Shown: piece by piece, positions 45,510-54,533 of the stretch
Layout: the number at the start of each line of letters is the position of its first letter
How positions within the stretch are numbered: position 1 is the stretch's first letter
Assembly (NCBI RefSeq): GCF_029813115.1
Contig: NZ_JAPZDS010000007.1
Coordinates: 1-64,000, forward strand
DNA from: Aureimonas sp. SK2
GTDB lineage: Bacteria > Pseudomonadota > Alphaproteobacteria > Rhizobiales > Rhizobiaceae
Direction of reading: 5' to 3'
Length of the DNA stretch: 64,000 nt
Translations under genes and position numbers: made by a program
Notes under the pieces: model-generated
Databases searched by the model: none
What the model was told of the DNA's origin: nothing
What the model saw: the letters and a program-made list of their open reading frames with translations, nothing else

Positions 45510-46382
45510 GTGACCTCGACCGAAGACACCCAGCTCGTTCTCCTGCGTCGCATCGCGGATGCGCTGGACCGCCTGGCCCCCACCCCCCTGCCCGCCGCCG
45601 ACCTCGCCCGCGCCGACTGTTTCGTGTTCCAGCCGCCGACGACGCTGCAGCCGGTGCCGAAGGTCAACCGGGTGCCGGTCGAGCTCCTGCGCGGCATCGA
45701 CCGCTCGCGCGAAATCCTGCTGGAGAACACCCGTCGCTTCGCCGCCGGTCTTTCAGCCAACAACGCGCTCCTTTGGGGCGCGCGGGGTATGGGCAAGTCG
45801 TCGCTGGTGAAGGCCGCGCACGAATGGACCAACCGGGAGGCGGGAACCGGCGACCGGCCGCTGAAGCTGATCGAGATCCACCGCGAGGACATCGACCACC
45901 TGCCCGGCCTGATGCATGTCCTGCGCGCGCAGCCGTTCCAGATTCTGCTGTTCTGCGACGACCTGTCCTTCGACCACGACGACACGAGCTACAAGTCGCT
46001 GAAAGCCGCGCTGGACGGCGGCGTCGAGGGGCGCCCGGCCAACGTCCTCTTCTATGCGACCTCCAACCGCCGGCATCTCCTGCCGCGCACCATGATGGAG
46101 AACGAGCAGTCGACCGCCATCAATCCCGGCGAGGCTGTGGAGGAGAAGGTGTCGCTGTCCGACCGCTTCGGCCTCTGGCTCGGCTTCCACAAGTGCTCGC
46201 AGGACGACTATCTCGCGATGATCGCGGGCTATGTCCGGCAGGCCGGGATCGCCATCGACGCCGAGGCGCTCCGGGCCGAGGCTTTGGAATGGTCCACGAC
46301 GCGCGGTAACCGCTCGGGCCGCGTCGCCTACCAGTTCGTGCAGGACCTTGCCGGCCGGCTCGGCCACCGGCTCGACATCTGA
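45510..46382 (+). CDS. DUF815 family AAA-type ATP-binding protein
   Basis: The protein has 290 residues from a GTG. Walker A is GARGMGKSSLVKA and Walker B lies in ILLFCDDLSFD. NVLFYATSNRRHLLPRTMME is the sensor-1 region typical of DUF815 ATPases, and LSDRFGLWLGFHKCSQDDYL follows. The role is not established; the family is widely conserved in proteobacteria. The gene reads against the operons on both sides: it diverges from yajC (144 bp) and converges on the LysM/LytM gene with a shared terminator. Confidence 0.9.
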   Translation: MTSTEDTQLVLLRRIADALDRLAPTPLPAADLARADCFVFQPPTTLQPVPKVNRVPVELLRGIDRSREILLENTRRFAAGLSANNALLWGARGMGKSSLVKAAHEWTNREAGTGDRPLKLIEIHREDIDHLPGLMHVLRAQPFQILLFCDDLSFDHDDTSYKSLKAALDGGVEGRPANVLFYATSNRRHLLPRTMMENEQSTAINPGEAVEEKVSLSDRFGLWLGFHKCSQDDYLAMIAGYVRQAGIAIDAEALRAEALEWSTTRGNRSGRVAYQFVQDLAGRLGHRLDI

Positions 46383-46394
46383 CCCTTGAACGAT

Positions 46395-46426
46395 AAAGGC
46401 CCCGACGCTGAACGCCGGGGCCTTTT
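46395..46426. terminator. Bidirectional terminator between the DUF815 ATPase and LysM/LytM genes
   Basis: AAAGGCCCCG pairs with CGGGGCCTTTT around a loop of about 10 bases, with A and T runs on either side. It lies 12 bp after the DUF815 stop and 22 bp after the stop of the opposing gene, so it can serve both. Confidence 0.88.
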
Positions 46427-46448
46427 CGAACCGTCGTCTGTCGCGCGC

Positions 46449-47741
46449 TCAGCGCAGGTAGGTCATCGGGTTGACCGGCGACGAGTCCTTGCGCACCTCG
46501 AAGTGCAGCATAGGTGCGTCGGTGTCGCCCGTCATGCCAGCCTTCGCGATCTCCTGGCCGCGCTTCACGGTCGAGCCGCGCTGCACGAGGATGTCGTCGG
46601 CATGGCCGTAGACGGTCACGAGGCCGTTGTCGTGCTTCACGAGCACGGTCTTGCCGAACTCCTTGAGCCCCTCGCCGGCATAGATCACGACGCCGTTCTC
46701 GGCCGCCTTGATCGGGGTGCCACGCGGTACGGAGATGTTGAGGCCGTCGTTGCGGCGTGAGCCGACCTTGTCGCCAAAGTTCTTGACGACCCGGCCCTGG
46801 ACCGGCCAGCGGAACTGGTCGATGCCGGTGGAGGCGGGCGCCAGCGAGGCCTCTTCCTTGGCCTCTTCCTTGGCGACGGTGGTGGGCGCGGCCGGCGCGG
46901 CGGCGGCAACGGCCGTGTCGCTCGCCTTGGGCGCGGCAGGAGCGGCAGGAGCCGCAGCCGCCGGCGCAGCGGCGGTCGCCGGCTGGTAGGGCTTGGGGCT
47001 CTGCGCCGTCGCGGCATGGGCGGGCGCAGCGGCAGCCGGAGCCGCGGCTGGCGCGGCAGCCGCCGGACGGTTGGCCGGCGCCGAGCGCGGCGCCGGAATG
47101 GCGGCGGCCTGGGCCTGGAGAGTCGTCGGCGGAGCGCCGAGAGAGGCCACGCGGGTGTTGGATGCCGCGGCCGGCGCCGAGCCGCCCGGCACCACGAGGG
47201 TCTGGCCGATGCGGATATTGTCGCCGCTCAGGCCGTTCGCGGCGCGGAGGTCCGCGACGCTGACGCCTGTGCGGCGCGCGATGCCGAGAAGCGAGTCGCC
47301 CGGCTCGACCTTGACGCTGGCGCTGCGCGAGGACGAAGCCGCCGGCGCGGCCGGCATGGCGCGAGAGACGGAGGTCTGCGCGACCTGCGGCTGGCCGACG
47401 GGTGCAGCCGCCTGGACCGGAGCCGGCGGGGGATAGGACGAGGGGGCCGTCGGTGCGTTGCCGTAGGACGAGGCCGGCGGGGGCGGCAGCGACGAACGGC
47501 TGACGGCCGGGGTCTCGACGGCGGCGTAGGTCTGCTGCGGCTCAGCCTGATAGGTCGGAGCGGCCGGAGCGGCGGCGACCTGCGTGTTCTGGATCGGCGC
47601 CTTCGGGATCGCACCCGTGTAGAAGCCGTCCTGAAGTCGCGTCGCATCCGCGCTGCAGCCGGCGGTGATGGAGACCACCGACACCAGTGCGGCAGACCGA
47701 ACGAGCCTCTGCCGGAAAAGCCGCATAACGTGCGTGCGCAT
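46449..47741 (-). CDS. LysM/degenerate LytM (M23) lipoprotein, NlpD-like
   Basis: The protein has about 430 residues. The signal peptide ends in the lipobox-like SITAGC, so it is a probable outer-membrane lipoprotein. A LysM domain (VEPGDSLLGIARRTGVSVAD) binds peptidoglycan, and long A/P-rich linkers follow. The carboxy-terminal LytM domain (WPVQGRVVKNFGDKVG to VNPMTYLR) keeps VYGHAD and LHFEVR but has RRNDGLNIS where active M23 enzymes carry HxGxD. It is thus likely inactive, like NlpD, and an activator of amidases in cell separation. It follows pcm in the classic surE-pcm-nlpD order. Start at the ATG at 47741; others exist at 47753 and 47726. Confidence 0.9.
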   Translation of the reverse strand: MRTHVMRLFRQRLVRSAALVSVVSITAGCSADATRLQDGFYTGAIPKAPIQNTQVAAAPAAPTYQAEPQQTYAAVETPAVSRSSLPPPPASSYGNAPTAPSSYPPPAPVQAAAPVGQPQVAQTSVSRAMPAAPAASSSRSASVKVEPGDSLLGIARRTGVSVADLRAANGLSGDNIRIGQTLVVPGGSAPAAASNTRVASLGAPPTTLQAQAAAIPAPRSAPANRPAAAAPAAAPAAAAPAHAATAQSPKPYQPATAAAPAAAAPAAPAAPKASDTAVAAAAPAAPTTVAKEEAKEEASLAPASTGIDQFRWPVQGRVVKNFGDKVGSRRNDGLNISVPRGTPIKAAENGVVIYAGEGLKEFGKTVLVKHDNGLVTVYGHADDILVQRGSTVKRGQEIAKAGMTGDTDAPMLHFEVRKDSSPVNPMTYLR

Positions 47742-47831
47742 CTCAGTCCCCATGCCTTGCCAACCTTGTCCCATTGAACCGCGTTAATGTTACCCGGCGG
47801 TTAAGCGCGACAGGAAAAAGGAGCTATTCCT

Positions 47832-48479
47832 TTACAGGATGGAGGCTTTTCCGATTTCGAGAGGCTGAAGTCGGATGGGAAAGAGCGGCGTCAGTTCGAA
47901 GCGGCTTCCCTGCTTGTGGTGGCGCACGACCTGCTGCTCGCCGTCGCCGGGGCCGATCGGCGCAACCAGCATGGCACCGGACGCCATCTGCTCGACGAAG
48001 GTCTTCGGCAGCTCGTCGAAACAGCCGTGGACGACGATGCGGTCGAACGGCCCGGCCTCCATATAGCCCGCCCGCCCGTCCTCCTGCACAAGGGTCACGT
48101 TGCTGAGCGAGCAGTTGCGCAGGCGATCGGCAGCCGCGCTCGAGAGCGTCCGGTATCGCTCCAGCGTGACGACATGCAGCGCGAGGCGGGCAAGGAGCGC
48201 GGTGACGTAGCCGCTGCCCGTCCCGATCTCGAGGACGCGGTGCTCCGGCTGGATCCGCAGCGCGGCGGCGAGCCTGACGGCGGTGCGCGCGCTCGGCATG
48301 GTCTGGCCGCAGGGCAGCGGAAACGAATGCTCGCCATAGGGGTCGGCCACGTCGGCCGGCACGAAGAGACGCCGCGGAACGGCCTCCACCGCCTCCATCA
48401 ACCGTCCGGCGACGAAGTCCTCCGAGCGCACGCGCATCAGAAGCGCCGCGAGCCCTTCGCGATCCCCCGGCATCTCCAT
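47832..48479 (-). CDS. pcm: Protein-L-isoaspartate O-methyltransferase
   Basis: The enzyme repairs isoaspartyl residues in aged proteins using S-adenosylmethionine. The 215-residue protein has FVPADVADPYGEHSFPLPCG near the front (substrate region), the SAM motif LEIGTGSGYVTALLARL, and FDRIVVHGCFDELP as motif II. It lies between surE (7-bp gap) and the NlpD-like gene, the usual order. Confidence 0.93.
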   Translation of the reverse strand: MEMPGDREGLAALLMRVRSEDFVAGRLMEAVEAVPRRLFVPADVADPYGEHSFPLPCGQTMPSARTAVRLAAALRIQPEHRVLEIGTGSGYVTALLARLALHVVTLERYRTLSSAAADRLRNCSLSNVTLVQEDGRAGYMEAGPFDRIVVHGCFDELPKTFVEQMASGAMLVAPIGPGDGEQQVVRHHKQGSRFELTPLFPIRLQPLEIGKASIL

Positions 48480-48486
48480 GGCGCCG

Positions 48487-49248
48487 TCAGCCCGCCGAGA
48501 AGACGGACCGCATCTCCTCGCGCAGCGCGTGGTGCGTGAGGTCGAGCTGGAGCGGCGTCACGGAGATGAAGCCGTCGCGCAGGGCGGCGAGGTCCGAGCC
48601 TTCCATTTCCGGCCCGGACTGGCGCCCGAACTTCAGCCAGAAATAGGGCAGCCCCCGTCCGTCCTGGCGCTCTTCGATCCCAAGCGCGTAGTCGAGCTTG
48701 CCCTGCCGCGTGACCTTGGTGCCCTTCACGGCCTCCGGCGCGACGGCCGGGAAGTTGACGTTGAACAGCGTGCCCTCGGGCGCAGAGACGGCCAGAAGCT
48801 TGCGGATGATCTCCGCGCCGTGGCGCTCGGCCGTCTCCCATTGCAGCTCGCGCGCGCCGTCGGCCCGGAAGCTCTGGCTGAGCGCCACCGAGCGATAGCC
48901 CAGCATCATGCCCTCGATCGCCCCGGCGACCGTGCCGGAATAGCTCACGTCGTCGCACACGTTCTGCCCGGCATTGACGCCCGACAGGACGAGGTCGGGC
49001 TCCTCCGGCATCAGATGCTTGGCCGCCATGATCACGCAGTCGGTCGGCGTACCGGTCACGGCGAAGCGCCGGTCCCCCTCCCGGCGCACGCGCAGCGGAG
49101 AGGACAGGGTGAGCGAATGCGACAGGCCGCTCTGGTCGGTCTCGGGCGCGACCGTCCAGACATCGTCCGACAACTGGCGCGCGATCGCCTCCAGCGTCTT
49201 CAAACCGGGTGCGTGGATCCCGTCGTCGTTGGTGAGAAGGATCCGCAT
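48487..49248 (-). CDS. surE: 5'-nucleotidase SurE
   Basis: Metal-dependent nucleoside 5'-monophosphate phosphatase, 253 residues. [15 protein letters not shown] carries the metal-binding aspartates at the start; [11 protein letters not shown] and [20 protein letters not shown] complete the active site. It begins 4 bp after serS and ends 7 bp before pcm, so serS-surE-pcm are one transcript. Confidence 0.96.
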   Translation of the reverse strand: MRILLTNDDGIHAPGLKTLEAIARQLSDDVWTVAPETDQSGLSHSLTLSSPLRVRREGDRRFAVTGTPTDCVIMAAKHLMPEEPDLVLSGVNAGQNVCDDVSYSGTVAGAIEGMMLGYRSVALSQSFRADGARELQWETAERHGAEIIRKLLAVSAPEGTLFNVNFPAVAPEAVKGTKVTRQGKLDYALGIEERQDGRGLPYFWLKFGRQSGPEMEGSDLAALRDGFISVTPLQLDLTHHALREEMRSVFSAG

Positions 49249-49252
49249 CGTG

Positions 49253-50536
49253 TCACTCCCGGCCGATGATCTCGAGCCCGCCCATATAGGGCCGCAACAC
49301 CTCGGGAACGCGGATCTCGCCGACCTCGGTCTGATAGTTTTCCATCACCGCGATGAGCGCACGCCCGACGGCGGTGCCCGAGCCGTTCAGCGTGTGGACG
49401 AAGCGCGGCGCGACTTTCTCGCCGGACGGGCGGAAGCGCGCGTTCATGCGCCGGGCCTGGAAATCGCCGCAGACGGAGCAGCTCGAAATCTCGCGGAACG
49501 TGTCCTGGCCGGGCAGCCAGACCTCGATGTCGTAGGTCTTCTGCGAGGAAAAGCCCATGTCGCCGGTGCACAGGACAACCGTGCGATAGTGAAGGCCGAG
49601 CCGCTCCAGAACCGTCTCGGCGGCGCGGGTCATCCGCTCGTGTTCGGCCAGCGAGGTTTCCGGCGTCGTGATCGAGACGAGCTCGGCCTTGTAGAACTGG
49701 TGCTGGCGCAGCATGCCGCGGGTGTCGCGGCCCGCCGATCCCGCCTCGGACCGGAAGGACGGGGTCAGCGCGGTGAAGCGCAATGGTAGGGACGCCTCGT
49801 CCAGCACCGCCTCGCGCACGAGATTGGTGAGGGACACCTCGGCCGTCGGGATCATCCAGCGGCCGTCGGTGGTGCGGAACAGATCCTCGGCGAATTTCGG
49901 AAGCTGGCCGGTGCCGTAGAGCGCGTCGTCTCGTACGAGAAGCGGCGGGGACACCTCCTCGTAGCCGAACTCACTCGTATGGACGTCGAGCATGAACTGG
50001 CCGAGCGCGCGCTCCAGCCGAGCCAGCTTGCCGCGAAGCACTGTGAAGCGGGAGCCGGACATTCGGGCGGCGGCGTCGAAGTCCATCTGGCCGAGCGCCT
50101 CGCCCAGCTCGAAATGTTCCTTCGGCTTGAAGGAGAAGGCCGGGCGCTGACCGGAACGGCGGACCTCGACATTGTCGGCTTCGTCGGCGCCACGCGGCAC
50201 CTCGGGCAAGGGGGCGTTGGGCAGGGTCGCGAGGAAGCCGTTCAGCTCTTCGTCAAGCCGACGCTCCTCGCGCTCGCCGTCCTGGATCTTCGCCTTGAGG
50301 TCGGAGACCTCGGCCATGATCGCGTCGGCCCGGGCGGCGTCGCCGGAGGCCTTGGCCTTGCCGATCTCCTTGGACGCCTCGTTGCGGCGGCTCTGCCACT
50401 CCTGCAGGACCTTGAGGTGCTCGCGCCGCGCCTCGTCGAGCCGGCGCACCTCGGGCGAGGCGGCGGCAGCACCTCGGCGCTCGAGCGCCTCGTCCAAGGC
50501 CTGCGGGTTCTCGCGGATCCATTTCAGGTCGAGCAT
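49253..50536 (-). CDS. serS: Serine--tRNA ligase
   Basis: Class II aminoacyl-tRNA synthetase, 427 residues. The amino-terminal long coiled-coil arm (residues about 30-110) contacts the tRNA. Class II motif 2 is in [17 protein letters not shown] and motif 3 in [19 protein letters not shown], with FETEC-like residues in between. It lies 40 bp downstream of tatC and just upstream of surE. Confidence 0.97.
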   Translation of the reverse strand: MLDLKWIRENPQALDEALERRGAAAASPEVRRLDEARREHLKVLQEWQSRRNEASKEIGKAKASGDAARADAIMAEVSDLKAKIQDGEREERRLDEELNGFLATLPNAPLPEVPRGADEADNVEVRRSGQRPAFSFKPKEHFELGEALGQMDFDAAARMSGSRFTVLRGKLARLERALGQFMLDVHTSEFGYEEVSPPLLVRDDALYGTGQLPKFAEDLFRTTDGRWMIPTAEVSLTNLVREAVLDEASLPLRFTALTPSFRSEAGSAGRDTRGMLRQHQFYKAELVSITTPETSLAEHERMTRAAETVLERLGLHYRTVVLCTGDMGFSSQKTYDIEVWLPGQDTFREISSCSVCGDFQARRMNARFRPSGEKVAPRFVHTLNGSGTAVGRALIAVMENYQTEVGEIRVPEVLRPYMGGLEIIGRE

Positions 50537-50576
50537 GTCTCTCCAGTCCGCGCCGACGCGAACCGGAGCCGGAGGG

Positions 50577-51389
50577 TCACTCCGTAGGCGCTTCCGCTTC
50601 CGCCAGGCGCTCGGCTCGCTTCTTTTCGATCAACCGTGCCGTGATGATCGAGACCTCGTAGAGAATGATCGCAGGGATCGCAAGGCCGATCTGGGACAGC
50701 GGATCGGGGGGCGTCAGCACGGCCGCCACGATGAAGGCGATGACGATGGCATACTTGCGCTTGTCGGCCAGCCCGGCCGTCGTCACCATGCCGGCACGTA
50801 CCAGAAGCGAGCAGATCACGGGCAGCTGGAACACGAGCCCGAAGGCCACGATCAGCGTCATGATCAGCGACAGGTATTCCGACACGCGCGGCAGGAGCAG
50901 GATGGCCGCGTCGCCCCCCTCGCCCGTCTGCTGCATCGACAGGAAGAACCACATCACCATCGGGGTGAAGAAGAAGTAGACGAGCAACGCCCCCAGCAGG
51001 AACAGGAGCGGAGTCGCGACGAGGAACGGAATGAACGCCGCACGCTCGTCCCGATAGAGGCCAGGCGCCACGAACTTGTAGACCTGAATGGCGATCAGCG
51101 GGAAGGCGAGGAAAAAGCCACCGAAGGCCGCCACCTTCACCTGCGTGAAGAAGTACTCCTGCGGCGCGGTGTAGATCAGCTCCACCGACGCGGGATCCAT
51201 GCCGGCCCAAGAGGTCGCGATTTGGTACGGCACGACCAGCACATTGAAGATCTGCTTGGCGAAGAAGAAGCAGATCAGGAACATCCCGAAGAAGCCGGCA
51301 ATCGCCCAGATCAGGCGTCGACGCAACTCGATGAGGTGGTCGATGAGCGGCGCGGAAGAGGCTTCGATGTCGGCTTCCGAACGCTTCAC
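50577..51389 (-). CDS. tatC: Sec-independent protein translocase subunit TatC
   Basis: Twin-arginine translocase receptor, 270 residues with six membrane segments. [17 protein letters not shown], including the conserved glutamate that contacts the signal peptide, is near the front, and [20 protein letters not shown] is the periplasmic and TM3 region. It overlaps tatB by 4 bp (ATGA). Confidence 0.96.
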   Translation of the reverse strand: MKRSEADIEASSAPLIDHLIELRRRLIWAIAGFFGMFLICFFFAKQIFNVLVVPYQIATSWAGMDPASVELIYTAPQEYFFTQVKVAAFGGFFLAFPLIAIQVYKFVAPGLYRDERAAFIPFLVATPLLFLLGALLVYFFFTPMVMWFFLSMQQTGEGGDAAILLLPRVSEYLSLIMTLIVAFGLVFQLPVICSLLVRAGMVTTAGLADKRKYAIVIAFIVAAVLTPPDPLSQIGLAIPAIILYEVSIITARLIEKKRAERLAEAEAPTE

Positions 51390-51898
51390 GAAATCTCTCC
51401 AGCGCGCGCGGGCGCCTCGGGTCTGACTGGGGCAGCGGCCGGTGCCTCGACCGGCTGCGGATCGGACGCCGGCGCGACGGGCGCGATGTCCACCTGAGCG
51501 GATGCGGCTGCACCTGCCGGGTTGGACGACATCGCGACCGTCGGCTCGGCCGGCACGGCCGGCTCGCCCGCCTGCGGAACGCGAGGCGGCGGCGACGCCG
51601 TCGCAGCGCGCAGCGTCGAGCGAATCTCGTCGCCGACGGCCCGGATCGGGTTGAGGTTCTTCGAGATGCTCTCGCGCGGGTCGAGCGAGCGCACGTCCTG
51701 CGCGGTCTTGCGCAGCTCGTCCAGCTCGGCCTCGTTGAGAGCTTCGTCGAACTGCTTGCGGAAGTCGCCTGCCATGCGCCGCATCTGCGTGGTCATGCGG
51801 CCGAAGGTCCGAAGCATCTTGGGAAGATCCTTCGGCCCGACCACCACGATCAGCACGATGGCGATGACGAGGAGTTCAAGTCCACCGATATCGAGCAT
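51386..51898 (-). CDS. tatB: Sec-independent protein translocase subunit TatB
   Basis: The 170-residue protein has a single amino-terminal membrane helix (LELLVIAIVLIVVVGPKDLP with the E-G-P hinge) followed by an amphipathic helix (LRTFGRMTTQMRRMAGDFRK). A long proline/alanine-rich carboxy-terminal tail is usual in alphaproteobacteria. It is second in the tatABC operon, 47 bp after tatA, and overlaps tatC by 4 bp. Confidence 0.95.
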   Translation of the reverse strand: MLDIGGLELLVIAIVLIVVVGPKDLPKMLRTFGRMTTQMRRMAGDFRKQFDEALNEAELDELRKTAQDVRSLDPRESISKNLNPIRAVGDEIRSTLRAATASPPPRVPQAGEPAVPAEPTVAMSSNPAGAAASAQVDIAPVAPASDPQPVEAPAAAPVRPEAPARAGEIS

Positions 51899-51945
51899 GG
51901 TGGTGTCGAATCAGGCATGGCGGCGCGTGGGCGCCGCCATGGCCT

Positions 51946-52176
51946 TCAGATCCGCGACTTCTCGACGGGAGTCTCGGTCGCCAGCGGCTCGCCGTCGCGG
52001 TTTTCCAGCGTGCGGCGCTCCTGGACCGTCGCCGCATCGTCGTCGGCCATGCCCTTCTTGAAGTTCTTGATGCCCTTGGCAACGTCGCCCATCAGCTCCG
52101 GAATCTTGCCGCGGCCAAAGAGAAGCAGCACCACCGCCAGAACGATGAGCCAATGCCAGATGCTGAAGCTACCCAT
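51946..52176 (-). CDS. tatA: Sec-independent protein translocase subunit TatA
   Basis: A 76-residue pore-forming subunit. [20 protein letters not shown] is the membrane helix with its FGRG hinge, then the amphipathic helix [18 protein letters not shown] and a charged tail. First gene of tatABC. Directly upstream (38-bp gap) lies the ABC ATPase gene. Confidence 0.97.
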   Translation of the reverse strand: MGSFSIWHWLIVLAVVLLLFGRGKIPELMGDVAKGIKNFKKGMADDDAATVQERRTLENRDGEPLATETPVEKSRI

Positions 52177-52214
52177 GCTAGTCTCCTATGAGCGCCTTGC
52201 GCCCGAGATCCGGT

Positions 52215-53336
52215 TCAAGCCGATCCGCTGGACTCTTCAAACACGAAAGCTTCTTGCGGATCAACGGATACGAAGACCTCATGCACACCGTCCGGCAGGT
52301 CGTTCGGGCGGATACGAGCCTTGATCCGCTGATCGACGCCGTCCACGGCGAGGGACAGAAGGTCAGCTCTGCCCACGAACTGCCGCGAAAGCACGCGTGC
52401 CTGCACCGCCCCCTCGTCCGGCGAAACGCGCACACCTTCCAACCGCAGTCCGACGGTGACCAGCGTGCCATTCGATCGTGGCGAGTCTGCGACGGGACCG
52501 AGAGGTCCGACCACGCGCCCTGCCTTTACCACGCCCGGCAAGACGTTGATTTCGGAGAAGAAGCCTGCGGTGAAGAGGTCGACCGGCCGACGATAGAGGT
52601 CGCGTCCCGTCCCGTACTGGACGATCCGCCCCTCGCGCATCAGCGCGATCCGGTCGCCGAGCCGCATCGCCTCCTCGGCGTCGTGCGTCACGATGACCGC
52701 CGTGGCGCGCGTCTCGCGCAGGATCGCCACCGTCTCGGACCGCATCTCGTCGCGCAGGCGACTGTCGAGCCCGGAAAACGGCTCGTCCATAAGGAGAACC
52801 TGAGGACGGGGCACCAGCGCGCGCGCCATGGCGACGCGCTGCTGCTCGCCGCCAGAAAGATTGTGGGGATAGCTTTCCGCCAGCCGCTCCAGCCCGACCC
52901 GGCGCAGCGCGGACAGGGCCGTATGGCGCTGCTGCTCCTTCGGCAGGGCGCGCAGGCCGTAGCGCACGTTGTCGATCAGCGTCATGTGCGGAAACAGCGC
53001 GAAGTCCTGGAACATCAAGCCGACGCCCCGGCCCTCCGGCGGCACGAAGCGGCCTGGACCGGACACCTCTTCCCCGCCGATGAACACCTGCCCTTCCGTC
53101 TGCCGCTCGATGCCGGAAGCGATTCGCAGAAGGCTGGTCTTCCCCGAGCCCGACGGGCCGAGAAGACAGAGGATTCTCCCGGCGGGAACGGTCAGGTCGA
53201 TGCCGGAGAGGATCGCGCGGCGCCCGGCGCGGAAGCCGACCGAGCGGAATTCGAGGTCCGCCGCGAAACTGACGCCCGTCCTGCCGGCGCCCTCCGCCGA
53301 GGCGCTCCGCCGCTCGCTCGTGCCGGTCTGTGCCAT
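52215..53336 (-). CDS. ABC transporter ATP-binding protein, ferric iron-type (FbpC-like)
   Basis: The ATPase of an ABC importer, 373 residues. Walker A is LLGPSGSGKTSLL, the Q-loop MFQDFALFPHMT, the signature LSGGEQQRVAMARAL, Walker B VLLMDEPFSGLD and the H-loop VIVTHDAEEAM. A regulatory carboxy-terminal domain of about 130 residues is of the FbpC/TOBE type. No permease or binding-protein gene is adjacent, so its partners must lie elsewhere. The ATG at 53336 is preferred because GGAAGG lies 8 bases upstream; two earlier in-frame starts exist. It occupies the gap between nagZ and tatA, where related genomes usually carry scpA-scpB. Confidence 0.9.
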   Translation of the reverse strand: MAQTGTSERRSASAEGAGRTGVSFAADLEFRSVGFRAGRRAILSGIDLTVPAGRILCLLGPSGSGKTSLLRIASGIERQTEGQVFIGGEEVSGPGRFVPPEGRGVGLMFQDFALFPHMTLIDNVRYGLRALPKEQQRHTALSALRRVGLERLAESYPHNLSGGEQQRVAMARALVPRPQVLLMDEPFSGLDSRLRDEMRSETVAILRETRATAVIVTHDAEEAMRLGDRIALMREGRIVQYGTGRDLYRRPVDLFTAGFFSEINVLPGVVKAGRVVGPLGPVADSPRSNGTLVTVGLRLEGVRVSPDEGAVQARVLSRQFVGRADLLSLAVDGVDQRIKARIRPNDLPDGVHEVFVSVDPQEAFVFEESSGSA

Positions 53337-53406
53337 GCCCATCCTTCCGCCGGACGGGAGGATCACCCTCCCCGTCCTTCGGACCTAACCTCTCATGGGA
53401 GCGGGC

Positions 53407-54432
53407 TCAAGCCGTGAGACCTAACAGCTCCGCGAACTCGGCGCGCATCGCTTCGTCGGCGGGCACGGACGGGCCGCAGCGGATGACGTCCCTTGCCCGC
53501 TCGGCGCGCGCCAGGCTCTCGCCCGTCAGCTCGGGCACGGCGGAAGCGACGGCACGCATCTCGGTCATGTCGCCGTTGCAATGGAGCGCGAGGTCGCAGC
53601 CTGCGTCGATCGCGGCGCGCGCGAGGTCCGCCATGTCGCCCTGCAGTGCCTTCATCGACATGTCGTCGCTCATCAGAAGGCCGTCGAAGCGCAGCGTGCC
53701 GCGAATGATGCCGGATATGACGCGCGGCGAAAGGGTGGCCGGTCGGTCCGGATCGAGCGCCTCGAAGCGGATATGAGCGGTCATGCCGGCAGGAAGGTCG
53801 GCGAGCTCTGCGAAGGGCAGGAAATCGTGCGCCTCCAGTTCAGCCCGGCCGGCGCGCACGGTCGGCAGTTCGAGATGGCTGTCCGCTTCGGCGCGCCCAT
53901 GGCCGGGGATGTGCTTCATCACCGGCAGAACGCCGCCAGCGGCGAGACCGGTGGCGGCGGCGCGGCCGAGAAGGGCCACGATCTCCGGACGGTCGCCGTA
54001 GGCCCGGTCGCCGATGATCGAATGCGAGCCCGGCGCGGGAAGGTCGAGGCAGGGAATGCAGTTGGTGTTGATGCCGTAGCCGTTCAGCAGATCGTCGGCG
54101 AGAAGCCGGCCCTGAAGCCAAGCGGCGCGCCGCCCGGCCGCCTCGTCCGCCAGATAGACCCGCCCGACCTCCGCCGTCGGGGGAAAGCGCGGGGCGAAGG
54201 GCGGTCGCAGCCGCTGGACCCGGCCGCCTTCCTGGTCGATCAGGATCGGAACGTGCTCGCCGCCGCGAACCTCCTTCAGCTCGGCCACAAGGTCGCGCAC
54301 CTGCTGCGGCTCGCCGATGTTGCGTCCGAACAGGATGAAGCCCCACGGCCGTTCGTCCGCGAAGAACGCGCGCTCGTCGGCGTTCAGCCGTTGGCCGATG
54401 CAGCCCGAGATCCAGGCCTTCGATCCGCTCAT
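53407..54432 (-). CDS. nagZ: Beta-N-acetylhexosaminidase NagZ
   Basis: Family 3 glycoside hydrolase that removes N-acetylglucosamine from anhydro-muropeptides during cell-wall recycling in the cytoplasm. The protein has 341 residues, the usual length, from the ATG at 54432 behind AGGA. ILIDQEGGRVQRL, KHIPGHGRAEADSHLELP (catalytic His-Asp dyad) and LLMSDDMSMKAL (nucleophile aspartate) are all present. The frame is open to 54582, and that extension contains a twin-arginine-like segment (GRRQLLRDALTLGAAAALG), but it overlaps the SPOR gene and lacks a good ribosome-binding site, so I use the shorter form. Confidence 0.94.
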   Translation of the reverse strand: MSGSKAWISGCIGQRLNADERAFFADERPWGFILFGRNIGEPQQVRDLVAELKEVRGGEHVPILIDQEGGRVQRLRPPFAPRFPPTAEVGRVYLADEAAGRRAAWLQGRLLADDLLNGYGINTNCIPCLDLPAPGSHSIIGDRAYGDRPEIVALLGRAAATGLAAGGVLPVMKHIPGHGRAEADSHLELPTVRAGRAELEAHDFLPFAELADLPAGMTAHIRFEALDPDRPATLSPRVISGIIRGTLRFDGLLMSDDMSMKALQGDMADLARAAIDAGCDLALHCNGDMTEMRAVASAVPELTGESLARAERARDVIRCGPSVPADEAMRAEFAELLGLTA

Positions 54433-54533
54433 CGCACGCGTCCTGCCGGAAGTGGAAGCTTTGTATTCGTCTGCCGGACCCAATGTCCTGCGCCATGCCG
54501 CCCCGACCCCGAGGGCCGCGGCGGCGCCGAGGG

